DNA from: Porphyra umbilicalis | Taxonomy: Eukaryota; Rhodophyta; Bangiophyceae; Bangiales; Bangiaceae | Assembly (NCBI GenBank): GCA_002049455.2 | Contig: KV918832.1 | Coordinates: 29,151 to 93,150, forward strand | Reading direction: 5' to 3' | DNA: 64,000 nt | Shown: positions 22,301 through 33,984 of the stretch, in pieces | How positions within the stretch are numbered: the first letter of the stretch is position 1 | How the letters are laid out: each line of letters starts with the position of its first letter | The notes under the pieces: model-generated | The model's input: the letters and a program-made list of their open reading frames with translations, nothing else | Told to the model about the DNA's origin: nothing | Database searches by the model: none | Translations under genes and position numbers: made by a program

Positions 22301-23952
22301 GCGTGTGCGTGCTTATTCGTCTTTGTGTCGAGGCAGGCATCACAGGCGCGCGGCGGCGGGAGCGGCCTCTGCCGCCGTCTGGTCCCGCCCGCGGTGCCGC
22401 ACGGAGGTGAAGCGGGCGCCTCACGGCACGGCGCAGAAGAGCATGGCGGTCACCGCCGTCTCGTCGGCGGCGGGCGGCAGTGTCGGCAGCGTCGACGGCG
22501 CGGCGGCGGCAGAGGGGGTGGCATGAGGGGGGGGGGGGGGGTACCCGTCTAGCCATGCGTCTGGTGAGCGAGTGGGGCAGAGAGGAGGGTGTGGGGGGGA
22601 CGTTGGTCTGGGCACCTGGCCAGCCGACGCCTCCAACATCCGTGGCAGCGGTGGCAACGTGGGCGGCACGGCCGCGGGTGGCGGTGCGGGTGAGCGCGTG
22701 CGGACCGACGGCGGCGCCGCTGCGACGGCGGCGCCGCTGCCATGGCGGCGGCCGCCCCGTCAGCCGCCGCGAGCGGCGGCGGCGGCGACGGCGGCGTCGG
22801 CGGCGGCCGAGGGGACGGCGGCCGCCGGGGCGGCGTCGTTGGCGCCCGCCGCGTCGTTGCATACTGTGCCGTCAAAGGCAGCGGCGGCGGCGTCGCCCCC
22901 GCCCCGGCGCGTCGCCGGCGGCCCGCGTCTTTGCCGTGCGGTCGGGGGTGGGTCCAGTCCAGCCGAGGCACTCGGGGTGGGTTGTCCCGCCGAGGCACTC
23001 GGGGGTGTACGAATGTGCGTTGCGGCTCTGGTTTTTTCTCCACGCACGGGCCGCCCGTGCGTCGCTGATCCACGGTCGTCTCGCCACTACTCTCCAAAGG
23101 GGGGATTGGCAGCCCCACGGCCGCCGCCCACCGCCGCACGGGCGCCCGCCGGAACCGGGCGCGGCGCGCGTGCGCGTCGGCACCACCCCGCGCCGCGCCC
23201 ACGTCCCCCCCCCGTCCGGCGCTGCCGCCTCGGCGTCGACCCCCCCCCCCCCCACGCGCGCGCGCGCGCCTCGGACCGCGAGGACCACGTCGCGCCGCGC
23301 GCCCCGGGCGCGCGCGCGCCCGGCCCACCCCCGCGGCGGCGACGCGCGCGCGCCCCCCCCGACCGACGCGGTCGCCCTCACCCCCCCCCCCCGGCGTCAC
23401 CGCCGGCGGCCGCGTCACCGTCGTTGCAGTCTGCCGCGCCGACGCAGGCGCGTCGGCCGCGCCCGCGGCGGCGCGCGGCGGCGGGCGTCGACACTCGCCG
23501 CCGTCGCGGCGGCCGTCGACGCCGGCCGCCCGTGGCGAGCGGACAACGCCACCCGCAGCCCGCCCGCCGCGCCGCCAGCGGCGGGGGTTGCGGGGACCGA
23601 CGCCGGGGCGTCGGCGGCCGGGGGGCGCCGCCGCACGGGCGCGCGTGCGCGGCGGGGCCCCACGTCGGCGGCGCGCCGCGCGCGCCCCGTCGACGAGCGC
23701 CGTCATTGGCGGGCGCAGCGGCAGCGCGCGCGGCGCGTCGCGGGCGGCCGCGCCGTGGGGCAAGGCCCCCTCGGCGGCCGTGGCGGCGGCCGACGGGCAG
23801 GCGGCGGGCGCGGCGGCGGGCGCGGCGGCGGGCGCGTCGATGGGCGCGTCCGTGCCCCCGCCGACGCCGCCCCCGTCGACCAATGGCGGGGGTCCCCCGC
23901 CCCCCCCGGCGGGGGCGCCCCCCCCGGCGGGGACCCCCCCCCCCTCACCTCG

Positions 23953-25356
23953 TCACGTCGGATCGCGTGCGCGGGGAGGCGGGGAGCCAGCGCCCCCCCC
24001 CCTTGCCGAGGGCCATGGACTCCCCCCCCCCCCCCCCCCCGCCCCCCCCACCCCCCAGCATCCCGCGGGGCGGGGCCCCCCCAGGGGCCCCGCCGCCGCC
24101 GCCGCCGCCGCCGCCAGCACCCCCCCCCGCGCGGCGGCGAGGCGCGCGAGGCGGTCCCCCCCCACGGCCGCAACCGCCGCGTCGGCCGGCCCCGCCGCGT
24201 CGACCCAGTCGCCAATGGCGCCGAGCATCGCCGCCGTTGCGCCCGCCGTGGCCACGGGCGTTGCCGCGCGCGTCGCTTCCGCCGCCACCGCGTCGGCGTG
24301 CAGCCGCAGGGCGGTGCCGAGGAGGTCCGCCTCCCCGACCTCCAGCGCCGCCGCCCGCCACGCCCCGTGCCCCGGCGTCCCAAACGCCGCCCGCACCGCC
24401 GCGACGGCGGCGACGGCGACGAGGGAGTTGAACGGCAGCCGCACGAGGAGGCTGACGAGGGCGGCGGGGTGCCCCGCCGCCGCCGCCGCGGAGCCGACCC
24501 CCCGGGCGACCCGTGCACGGTCAGGGTGGTGAGGAGCCGCAGCACCGCCGCCCGCGCGGCGCCGAGCGGCGCGCCGACGTGTTGCCACATGGTCGGCACG
24601 GGGGGCACCCCCGCCGCCGGGGCGGCCAGCACCCCCACCAGCCGCGGGAGGCGGGGCGTCAGCCCCGCCTTGAGGCGCCCGAGGGAGACGCCGCGGAGGA
24701 GCTCCCGGATGTGGGAGCTGCTGCTGTCCGCCCGGTTGGTCACAACCGCCGTCGCCGCCGCGTCGGCGGCAGACGCAACGGCCGCAAGCGCCGCGCCGCG
24801 ACCGTCGGCGGCGGGGTGAAAGGCGTCGAGGGCGGCGTCGAGGGACTCGAGGAGCGGCGCGGGGTGCCGCAGCAAGTCGAGGCCGTCGAGGGCGGCGTTG
24901 TAGGTCGCCGCGTCCCCCGCGCCGGGGGGGGGGGGGGGGGGGGGGACGCCGACCGCGGCCGCCCCCGCCGGGGGGGGACGCCGACCGGCCCCGCCGCCGG
25001 CGGGGGCGCCCGATGGGGATGCCCCCGGCGCTGTCGCTGCTGTGGTCGCTGTCGGCCCCACCGTCGGCGGCGGCGGCGCACCCGCCGCCAAAGCGCCGCC
25101 GCCGCCCGCGGGTGCCGACGGGCAGGCGGGGGGCGAGCAGCGCGCGCAAGCCGACGCCGACCATGACGCGGCAGCCGGCCTCAACGGCCGCCACGGACGC
25201 GGGCGTCGGCGGCGCCACCGCCGCGGCGGCCGCCACGGAGCGCCCGAGGGCGGGCAGCAGCCCGTCGGCAGACCGGCCGACGCGGCGGCCGTCACGGCCG
25301 CCGCCGCCGCCGCCGCCGTCACCGTCACCGCCGCCCCCGCCGCCCCCGCGGACACC

Positions 25357-25390
<34 letters not shown>

Positions 25391-25738
25391 CCGCCCCCGC
25401 CGTCGGCGGCGGCCGGCGGGAGCCCCGCGAGCAGCCGCACCGCCGCCGGGGTGACGGGCCCAAACTGCACCGCCGCCGTTGCGCGGGCGGGCGCGAGCAA
25501 GTGGAGGAGCACCTCGGGCATGCGCCCGTGGGCAGCAGCGCGATCAAGGCGGGCAGCAGCGGCGGGGACGACCGCGCCATGGCCGCCGCCGCCGCGTCGG
25601 GCGCGTCGCGCACGACGGAGAGGAGCACGTCGGTGACGTAGTGCAGCAGCAGCGCGTCGGCGGCGGGGGGCGGGGGGGGGGGGGGGGAGGCTCGGCAACG
25701 CCAGCGGCGACGCCGGCAGCGCCACGAGCGGGGGGCGG

Positions 25739-25785
<47 letters not shown>

Positions 25786-26041
25786 ACTGGCGCCGGGCGG
25801 TCGGCCGCCCGTGGCGGACGCTGCCGCCGCCGCCGCCGCCTCCTCGGCGGCGGCGGCGGCGGCCGCCGCGTCGGCCGCCGCGGTTGCGGCGGCCACCTCT
25901 GCGACCGCCACAAACAGCGCGTCGAGCATGGGCGGGGACTCGGTGAGGACGCGCCGCAGGCGCACGGGCCCCCGCGACAGGAGCGTCGCGACGACATACG
26001 GGTAGCGGTGGGACCACGGTGGGGGTCCGCGGTCGGCGGGG

Positions 26042-26078
<37 letters not shown>

Positions 26079-26808
26079 GCCACGCGGGCGCGGCGGCGGG
26101 CCCCCCCGCCAGCCCCGCGGGGTCGACGACGGTCAGGTAGGAGAGCAGCACCGGCGGCATGCCCGGCGACGCGAGCACCGCGACGAGGTCCGACTTGACG
26201 TCGGGGGGGAGGCGCTCCGCGAGGTCATACGCCGCGTCGAGGAGCCGCCCGAGCGGCGCGCGGCCGCCGGCAACGGTGCCGAGCCACGCCTTGAACGCGC
26301 CGACGGTGAGCGGGTGGGGGGAGGCGGCGGCGGCGGCCGCGGCCGCGGCGGCGGCAGAGGCAGCGGCGGCGGCGGCGGCGGTCGCCGCCGCCGCCCGCCG
26401 CCCGCCGCCGCCGCCGCCGCCGCACCCGCCGCCGCCGCCGCCGCGCTTCTCGTCGCTGGAGCGGCGGGCCGACGGCCAGCCGCCCCAGCCGCCGCTGCCG
26501 CCCCCGTCCGACTCCTCGTCGCTCGGGTGGAAGCAGGCGGCGAGCTGCCCGCCCCGCCCGCCGCGGCCGCCACCCCCGCCGGCGGCCTTGGCCGCCCGCG
26601 CCGTGCCGCCGGCAGCGGCGGCGGCGGCGGCGGCAGCAGCGGCACCCCCCCCCCACCGGGGGCCACCCGGGGCGCCCCCCCCCCCCGGCGTCGCTCCCCC
26701 CCCGCCCAAGCGTCTCGGACAGCGCCTTGCGCAGGCGCCCCTGCGAGCGGAAGCTCCCCCCAAACGACAGCCGGCGGCTGAGGCGGTCGTCTTTACCCAC
26801 CCCCCCCC

Positions 26809-26842
<34 letters not shown>

Positions 26843-28936
26843 TGCCGCCGCGTCTGCGGCGGACGGGGAGAGCGGCAGGCGCCGCCCGCGGGGTGGGTAC
26901 GTGGGGGGCGCCCCCCCCCCCCCCCCGCCTCGTGCCACTGGCGGCCGCCCGAGGCGGGGGCGGCCGCGCCGCCGCCGCCGCGGCGGCGCGCCGACGGGCC
27001 GGGCCACCCGTCGCTGCGGGGCGTGCGGGGGCCGTCTTCCCAGGGGGAGGGCGTGAGGCGGGGGGGGGGGGCGCCGGGGGGGGGGGGCGCCCCCGACCGT
27101 CGGGCGTGGGGGGGGGTGGGCGGCGCCCCCGCCGCCGCCGCCGCCCGCCGCGGCGGCGCCGCCCGCCGCGTCGGCGGGGACCGCCGCCGCCGCTGCCGCC
27201 GCCGCCGCCCGCCGCCGCCGCCGCCCCTCCCCCCGCGCCGGCGCGTCTGGGGGCGACGACAAGACGCGGCGCGGGAGCGACCGGCCGAGCAGCGCCGCCG
27301 CCGACGCGGGGCCGCCGCCGCCGCCGCCGCCGCTGCCCGCCGCCCCGCCGACGCGGCGGGCGGCGCCCGCCGCCGCCGCCGACGGCGCGTGCGAAAAGGA
27401 TTCCGCGCGGGCGGCGCCGCCGCCGCCGCCCGCCGGGCGGCGCGCGGGCGGCGCGCCGCCGGCGCCCCCCCCCGCCCCCCCCCCCCGCCACTGTCACCAC
27501 CCGGCGGCGGCAGCGGCGGCGGCGGCGCGGCGCCCCCCGGCGGCCGCCGCCGCGACGGCCCGAGCGCCGTCCGCACGCGGCGCCACAAGCCCGGCCGGGA
27601 GCCGCGGCGGGCCGACACGGCCGCGTCGGCGGGGTCCTCGTCGTACGTGACGATGTAGGCGGCAGAGGTGGGGGGGGGGGGGGGGGGGGCGCCGCGTGGG
27701 GGGGGGGGGCGTGGGGGGGTCGTCCCGCCCCCGCCGAGGCGCCCGCGGAGGACGCTGCCGCTGGCGCCGCCGCCGCCGCCGCGTGCCCCGCCGCTGCCGC
27801 TGCCGCCGGCAATGCCGCCGCCGTCACGGTCCGCCTCGCCACCACCGTCGGGGCGCGCCCCCCCCGCGTTGGGGGCAGAGGGAAACCGCCCGCCGCGGCG
27901 CGCGACAAAGGGGGGCGGCGGGCGGTCGGCGGCGCGGGGTCCCGCGTCCGCCCCCCCCGCCCCGCCGCCGTCACGCCGCCCCCCGTCGGCGCGGCCGGCG
28001 GCAGCGGCGGCGGCGGCGGCGGCGGCGGCGGCAGCGGCCGCTGCCGCCGCACCCCGCGGGCGCGGCGGGGCGGTCATCCCCCGCGGCGGGGCGCGGCGCT
28101 CCCCCCCCGGCGGGTGCGGCGGCGGGCCCGCCCCCGCCGGCGGGGGCTCCCCCCCCCGGGCCGCCCCCCCGCCGACGGTCGCCGCCGCGGCGGTGCCGCC
28201 CCCCGCCGCCGCCCCCCGTGACGGTGACGGGTGCGGCGGCGGCGGCAAGTCGAGCGTCGCCGGCGTTACGGCCGAGCCGCCGCTGCTGCCGGGCGTCGGC
28301 GTGTCTGCCGAGGCGGCCGACGCGACGCCCGCCGCCTCCACGTCGAGGTCGTCGTCGGGGGGGGGGTGCCGCCTCGCGTCGGCCGCCGCGCCAGGGGGGG
28401 GGCGGGGGAGGGGGGGGGGGGGGGGGTGCCGCCGCCGCCGCCGCCGCCGCCGCTGGGGGGCGGGGGCGGGGGAGGCGGGGGGGTGGCCCCCTGCGGCGGC
28501 GCTGCCCGCGTGCGCGGCGGCGGCTTGACGGGCGTCGCCGCCCACCCGTCGGGGCCGCCGCCGGGGGTGACGGCCGCCGCCGCCGCGGCGCCGCCGCCGC
28601 CGGGCCGCCCGCCCGTCGAGCCGGCGGCAGAGACGGAGGAGGAGGCAGAGGAGAAGGAGGGGGGGGGGAGCCCCCGCCGCTGCCGCTGCCGCCGCCGCGG
28701 CTCCCGCCGTCGCCGCTGCGGCTGCCGCCGCCGCCGCCGCTGCGGCTGCCGCCGCGGCTGCTGCCGCTGCCGCCGTCGCCGCCACCGCCGCCGCCGCCGC
28801 CGCCGCTCCCGGCAGCGGCCACACCCGGCCCACCACCCGCGCCGCCGCCGGGGCGGCGGCCGAGCAAGCGCAGGCGGCTGAGCGACGCCGACACGGACGC
28901 GGGGGCGGGGCGCCGGCGGTCGCGGTCCGAGGCCAT
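23953..28936 (-). CDS. SAPS-like (PP6/Sit4 regulatory subunit) protein with a long low-complexity N-terminus
   Basis: SAPS proteins are regulatory subunits of the Sit4/PP6 protein phosphatase. Helical blocks appear in SAPS order on the minus strand: LPPDVKSDLVAVLASPGMPP with LLSYL (about 26,220-26,100), YPYVVATLLSRG (about 26,000), LLLHYVTDVLLSVVRDAPDA (about 25,660-25,590), then MWQHVGAPLGAARAAVLRLL (about 24,590-24,530), which parallels the family's TWG-L-PPLG-RL motif, and LVRLPFNSLVAVAAV (about 24,440). The blocks fall in two frames that alternate at long G/C runs, implying homopolymer errors or short introns, so the coordinates are an envelope. The suggested start at 28,936 has a GCCGCCATGG context. 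The first ~850 residues are Ala/Gly/Pro/Arg-rich and unusual for the family. The C-terminus is uncertain and may extend to about 22,550. A generic HEAT/armadillo-type protein is the alternative. Confidence 0.5.
26044..26076. repeat. Poly-C tract of 33 bases
   Basis: An uninterrupted run of 33 C lies inside the SAPS-like gene (poly-Gly on the coding strand). Such runs are prone to replication slippage and to miscalling, and one of the frame uncertainties of this gene is plausible here. Confidence 0.95.
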
Positions 28937-28939
28937 GGC

Positions 28940-30096
28940 GGCGGCGGCGGCGGCGACGGCGGGGCGTCACGCGGCCGCGGGGGCGCCCGCGCCGGTCGCC
29001 GCTTCCCCCCGCGGTGTCGCGCTCACCCCCGGGCAGCAGCGGGCGACAAGAGCAGGGGCGGGGGGTGCGCGGCGGTCAGGGGGGACGACAGCCGCAGAGC
29101 GCCACGACGCTGCCACTTGGGGACGGACGCGCCGCCGCCCGCACCGCGCCGCCGCCGGCAACCGCGCGGCCGGCGCGCGGTCTGCCCGCAAAAAGCGGGG
29201 ACCGCGCCGTCGCGCGTCGGCGCCAGCCCGGCAGTCGGCCGGATGAAGACCGAAACGGCGGGCAGGGGGTGGGGGTCGGGCGGCGCGCCCGTAGGCCCGC
29301 ACGCGTCCCCGCCGCCGACGGCGCGGTCCTCCCCCGGCGCCGCGACGGCGGCGGCCGCGTGGCCGACAGGCCTACTGTACACACGCCGACGCGGCTGCCG
29401 CCGCCGCGCCCCCAATCCGTCGACCCTGACACGCGCGTATGGGGCACGGGGACGCGGGGGAGCGAGGCGCCGCCGCCCCGCCCGCAAGTACCACCCGCGG
29501 CTGACGGCGCCGCTGTCGGCAGACGTGGCGGCGGGCGCCACGTCGGCGGCCGAGGCGGCTCGGCGGCGGGGCGCGCGCCCCGCGCGGCGGGGCCCCCCCC
29601 CGTGGCAAGGACCACCGGGAGGGGCGACCAGAGCCAGTGTTTTCCAATGGCTGCGGTTCAATGGGCACGCTGCCGCGCACACGGGCGTGGGAGGGGAGGG
29701 TGAGGGGAGCTCTCCACCCGCCGGGGGTGGCGGGCCGTTGCACCACACGGGCCGCTGTCGCAGGGGCGGTCATGACGCACGCGCGGCGCACCTCCCTTGC
29801 AAGGCCCCTCTGTGGACTGGTTGGGGGCGCGCGGGCCCCCCCCCTTTGGGCGGGCGGTGGGGAGGCGCGGCACGCGGCCGCGTCAGACGGCTGTCCGCCA
29901 CCCGTCTGCGCGGGTGGGGGTCTGTGGGCGGCAGCCTGTCCCTGCGCTGCACCGCCGTCCCTCGCCACCCCCCCCCCCCGGCCCGCGCTCGGCGGCGGGG
30001 CTCAGCGGGACGCCTGGCGGTCTGCGGCAACCCGTCTGGGCGCGGCCGCCCGGTGTACCGGCGCGGCCGACCAAAACGGTGATGGGGCGACCGCCG
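28940..30096. other. GC-rich sequence without a recognised gene
   Basis: The stretch is upstream of the SAPS-like gene and would hold its promoter. Open frames exist on both strands but consist of Arg/Pro/Ala-rich low-complexity sequence without conserved motifs. I see no TATA-like or other defined element. Confidence 0.4.
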
Positions 30097-30755
30097 CGCA
30101 GTGGTGCTGATCGTGTCTGCACGTGCAAACGCGTTTTTCTTGTAAAAAGCTCCGATACCCCCTCCGTAAGGCCCTCCGCAAGGACGTCGCTTTGTGGAAG
30201 AACTGTGGAGGAACTGCGAGAGGGCGCCAGAGTTGGTGGCATATCCTACATTTCACTGGGTGACCCACAGGTTGGTGCAGAAAAAATCCCCAGTTGTCAA
30301 GAGCGACACGGAGCCAATCGCCGTGACGGCTAAGGGTCTCCATGATCCAATCGTCAATCAATATCGACCGCGTCACAGCATGTGTGGCTGTTGTTGGCCA
30401 GCTGCACAGGCTGCTGACTGCTGGGTGATTGTCAATGCCTACGGCGTAAGCGACATGGTCGTTCTACAGGCAGGCCTCCTCCGTAAGATACTGACGTCGC
30501 AACTTTTTGCGACGAGCAGGGAAGCGGCGACCGGGCTGAGGGAAGGCTATGGCCGTGCTCAGCACCTCGAGACGGTTCGGATGGTATCAAGTTGACAAAC
30601 CGGACGACGCGCTCTTCCGCTGCGCAAATTGTTGTGGGCGAAATCGTCCTTTCCGGCGCCATCCACGCGGGTCCTCAAGCTTTCAACGGACCTTTTTACA
30701 AGATTTGCGCGTTTGCGCGTGAACACACGGTAAGCACCACTGCGCTGCCGGGGCG
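30097..30755. mobile_element. Inverted-repeat element, about 660 bp
   Basis: The segment GCGCAGTGGTGCT at 30,100, followed by GCAAACGCG and TCTTGTAAAAAG, is repeated inverted at about 30,690-30,752 with moderate divergence over some 60 bases. It fits a small non-autonomous TIR transposon; target-site duplications were not identified. There is no convincing coding sequence inside. Confidence 0.45.
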
Positions 30756-31508
30756 GGGGGGGAGAGCCCCGCGCGGTCCGCCCAATCGGCTTGGTTCTCC
30801 AATCTGGGCGGGCCTGCCTGCGGTGCGCTGGGGGCCGACGCTGGGTGCGCCCCGCCCCAGCGGGGAGCTGGGAACCTTGACACTGGACCTGTGCGGTCGA
30901 GGCGGTATCCACGCGCACAGCAGCCCAGATGACGGGCGGGCCCGACCGCGCCAGGCAGCTGTTGTTTCGGGCGCACGGGTGGATGGCGGCCGCAGACACG
31001 CGCGGCCCCGCGCCCCCGGCAGCGCGTGTTGGCTGCGGGCGGGGCCGCTCTGCGGGGTCTCCACCAGGAAACGGCAGGCCACGGAGCTCAGTGCCATACG
31101 AGTCCGGATTTGAGGCGGGCCGCGCGCAGCGGAAGTGGTCAACAAAATTCCCTGGCCTTGAGGTCAGGGTATCTACCAACATGGTCAAGACCGTTTTTCA
31201 TTTCTTTGAGAGCTAGCGCACGTTGCGGGAGTACTTGTTGAGACCAAAAAACACATCCTTCTCGCTCCCTCTGCAGCCCCTGAAAGTTTCGCAACCGTTT
31301 CTTCGCACTTGGAACGTTGGTACGGGTGGTCGGGTGCCTCGTACCCAGTTGGACGCCATGGGGAGGTCTTGCTCGCGCGTACGGTTCGCGACAGTGTTCA
31401 TAGCGCAAGAAGCTGGATGGAAAGGGTCGTGGGGCGGGGTGCGCGGTCTACGGGGTCCTCTGGCGTTGTGGCACGGAGTAATGTCGATGGTACTTTGCGA
31501 GCGGCGGT

Positions 31509-32434
31509 CTCAGGCCCTTTCTTACCTGCGGCTTCGTTCGTGTGACGGTTCATGTGACGATGTGGGGCGGCCAGCTATTGGCTGCAACACGAAACAATGT
31601 GATCATATGACATATAATCACATTGTGATCACATGTGACCACACGAAGCAACGTCGGAAAAGAACTTTCCGACGTTGCTTCATGTGATCACATCGACCTT
31701 GCCGCGTGCTGGTCTTGTGGAACGATTTCAAGTGCGAACTTGGAAACAATCAATTCCAATTTGACTGGTTTGATGGACGTTCGAGTCCGTCGGCTCCTAC
31801 TGGTTGCAGTCGAAAGCGACGCCACAGTCGAGTCGGGCCACGTCTTCCCCCTTCTTTGGCAACGCCCCACGCCCCTCAGCCTTGTCCGAAAGACAAGCTG
31901 GTCCCCTACGCTGCCCTGTGGCAGATGGCCGCCTCTCCGTCCCCGTTTCTGTACGACAGCACAAATTCGAGGATTCCTCAGTACGCCCGTAGCGCGATAC
32001 GAGCGTCCGCTGCAGGTATCATGGCGGGCCCAAGCTGCCCCCCCAACGGACTTCTTCCATGGCTCTGCACAGCATGCTGCATGGACCATCCAGCGAGGCG
32101 ATCCTGGTGTGGCGAACGTGGCGCCAAGGTTCAATTTCAGGCAGCCTGGCTCGGCAACGAGGCGTCGGCAACGAGGCGAGGGAGACAAAGGCGTCGCCCT
32201 CATGGCTTATGTTGAACCACGGAGTTCTACTGCATCGGTGTGCGCCCGTGCCGAGCCAAGCATCCGAGCGCTCGAAGTCAGCCCTTGGACCGACAATCAC
32301 TTACGTTAAATTCATCAGAAACATTCCGCGTCACACTGTCACACGAAGGGACAACCCACTGCGACCTTTCTAAGCTGAGAGCTCGTCACACGAAGCGTCA
32401 CATGAACGAAAGAACTGCTAAGAAAGGGCCTCAG
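31509..32434. mobile_element. 926-bp TIR element with internal hairpin
   Basis: The left end CTCAGGCCCTTTCTTA matches the reverse complement of the right end (CTGAGGCCCTTTCTTA) with one mismatch. Subterminal copies of CGTTC(G/A)TGTGACG and TTC(A/G)TGTGACG lie in inverted order. Repeated subterminal motifs of this kind are typical binding sites for a transposase. It is non-coding apart from short frames. Confidence 0.65.
31645..31681. repeat. Perfect 16-bp stem hairpin
   Basis: GAAGCAACGTCGGAAA is followed by a 5-base spacer (AGAAC) and its exact reverse complement. The flanks carry further palindromic GTGATCACATGTG-type sequence on both sides, so the extruded structure could be longer. It lies inside the 31,509-32,434 element. 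Confidence 0.9.
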
Positions 32435-32716
32435 ACGGCTCTGAGGACGTTTATTTGCAGTCGAACGCTTGAAAACAGGTCCATGTGAAGCGCACGACGT
32501 GGCGAGTGGGACCGCGCCACTGAGAGCGATGCGTGGGGTGGTAGGTGACTGACAAACTGCGGGAGTGGCGGCCGGATGGCTCATTTGTCTGGTGTTCTCG
32601 ACCAGGTGGCAGGCGTGGGCGTCGTGTATCTGCTTTGAGCATGTCAGAGAGCTAAACAAGTTTGGGCCAGGGTATTTGCACGAACGTGCCTTCAGTTTTC
32701 AAGGGTGTGCGGAGCT

Positions 32717-32851
32717 TTATTGTGCTTCTCACAAAAACTGGATCCGCAACATCCGCTTCAGCATCATCAACCGCCCCCTGAGCCAATGAAACAGTGATTT
32801 TGCAACGGAAGCTGATGCACCGAGGTCCAGTTTTTGTGAGAAGCACAATAA
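32717..32851. mobile_element. 135-bp MITE
   Basis: A 26-bp inverted repeat, TTATTGTGCTTCTCACAAAA extended by CTGGA, bounds 32,717-32,851. The interior is about 80 bases with no coding potential. The ends include TTA/TAA, which could be a 3-bp target duplication as in Harbinger-type MITEs. Confidence 0.8.
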
Positions 32852-33059
32852 TGGTCAATCACTCTTCCAAGTCTTGGGAGGTGTGCTGACTTGAGCGGTG
32901 CGCCCGAGATCCGCCGACGACCGCCCTCGCCGCGGCAGAGCTACCTGCTCCCGAGGTCGGTGCATCCGAGCCGCCCCAGCGACGCGCCGCCGTGACGCCC
33001 CGCCTCCGTCCCCCTGTCGTTGCCACTTGGTCCTCGGCGCCCCCCTCACCCCCGCCGCC

Positions 33060-33948
33060 ATGGCCTGCTTCACCACCCCCCCTCCCCTGGCGGCGCCGCC
33101 GCCGTCGACGGCGTCGCTGCCGCGGCGGCCGCCGCGTCGCGGCGCCCGCGTCGCGGCGCCGCGGCCCCGCGGCGGCGCCCGCCTGACCATGGGCGTCCGC
33201 GCCGTCCCGTCGTACGACGGCGCCTTTGAGCTCTCCGAGGTGACCCGCTTCACGCTCGTCGGGCTGCTCAGCGACGCGGCCTTTTGCGCGCAGGTGGCGG
33301 GCAATAGCGGCGCCGAGGCGGCCGAGTTTACCGACGTCCTGTTTCAGCCGGTGCCCTACTCGCCGGGGACGCCAAGGGGTACGTTTTGCTTTGTCATTTT
33401 TCATATTGAGTGGCCTCGTGTGTGGGCGGCAGCGCTGCGTGTTGTCCTGCCGTACTGGGCCGGCGGTGGGCGGTGGGCCAGGCCGGCGAACGGGCGTGTC
33501 GTCCACCCCGCAACTTGGCACTTGGCTGACTCGTTTGGCGCTGTTCTTTGCTGCCGTGCTGCCTCGCTGCTCGGCTCCGTTTCTGCGCCGGCACTTTTTT
33601 GGGTCGCTGCGACGCGTCCAACCCCCCTCCCCCCCCCACGCAGGCATGCCCGCGGACCTGTCGCACCACTTGGACGACCCCCACTCGGTCGTCATCAACG
33701 TCCCCCCCCCCTTTATGTTCAAGGCGCGGTGCTTCAAGCCCGCCCGCCTCTGCGCCATCTACCGGCGGACGGGCATCTCGGCCGAGGCGCTCGCCGCCTT
33801 TTCCGCGTCGCTCGCCACGCCCCCGCCGGCCGAGCCGACGACCGCGTGGGAGGGGCTCGGGTCGGTCATTGCGGGGGTGGCCGACTTGGACCGGGACGAC
33901 GGGGAGGCGTATGACGATGATGAGGAGTTGGACGCGTTGGTGGTTTGA
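33060..33948 (+). CDS. Plastid-targeted protein of unknown function, two exons
   Basis: Exon 1 is 33,060-33,378 and exon 2 is 33,644-33,948, giving 207 residues. The ATG sits in GCCGCCATGG. The intron begins GTACGT, ends in a C/T-rich tract with CAG, and joins codons in phase (1/2). Residues 1-42 are rich in Ser/Thr/Ala/Pro/Arg with almost no acidic residues, a chloroplast transit peptide, with likely cleavage before GVRAVPSYDGAFELSE. The mature part has two ordered blocks, one on each side of the intron (LSEVTRFTLVGLLSDAAFCA and FMFKARCFKPARLCAIYRRT), and an acidic C-terminus (DDDEELDALVV). I do not recognise the family. A stromal protein of about 165 residues is the best description. Confidence 0.75.
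33379..33643 (+). other. Intron of the plastid-targeted protein gene
   Basis: This 265-base intron has a GTACGT donor and an acceptor made of a C-rich pyrimidine tract ending CACGCAG. Removing it restores one continuous reading frame across the two exons, which is the main support for it. Confidence 0.8.
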
Positions 33949-33959
33949 GGGGCGCTGCC

Positions 33960-33984
33960 GGGGGGGGGGGGGGGGGGGGGGGGG
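33960..33984. repeat. Poly-G tract of 25 bases
   Basis: An uninterrupted run of 25 G starts 12 bases after the stop codon of the plastid-targeted protein gene, in its 3' untranslated region. Confidence 0.95.

Noticed and set aside
22480-29246. Several plus-strand ORFs of 300-780 codons over the GC-rich island
   Set aside because: They are low-complexity Arg/Pro/Ala frames opposite the minus-strand SAPS-like gene, which alone shows ordered helical blocks.
31600-31690. A rho-independent-type terminator
   Set aside because: The hairpin is not followed by a T run and lies in a eukaryotic TIR element.
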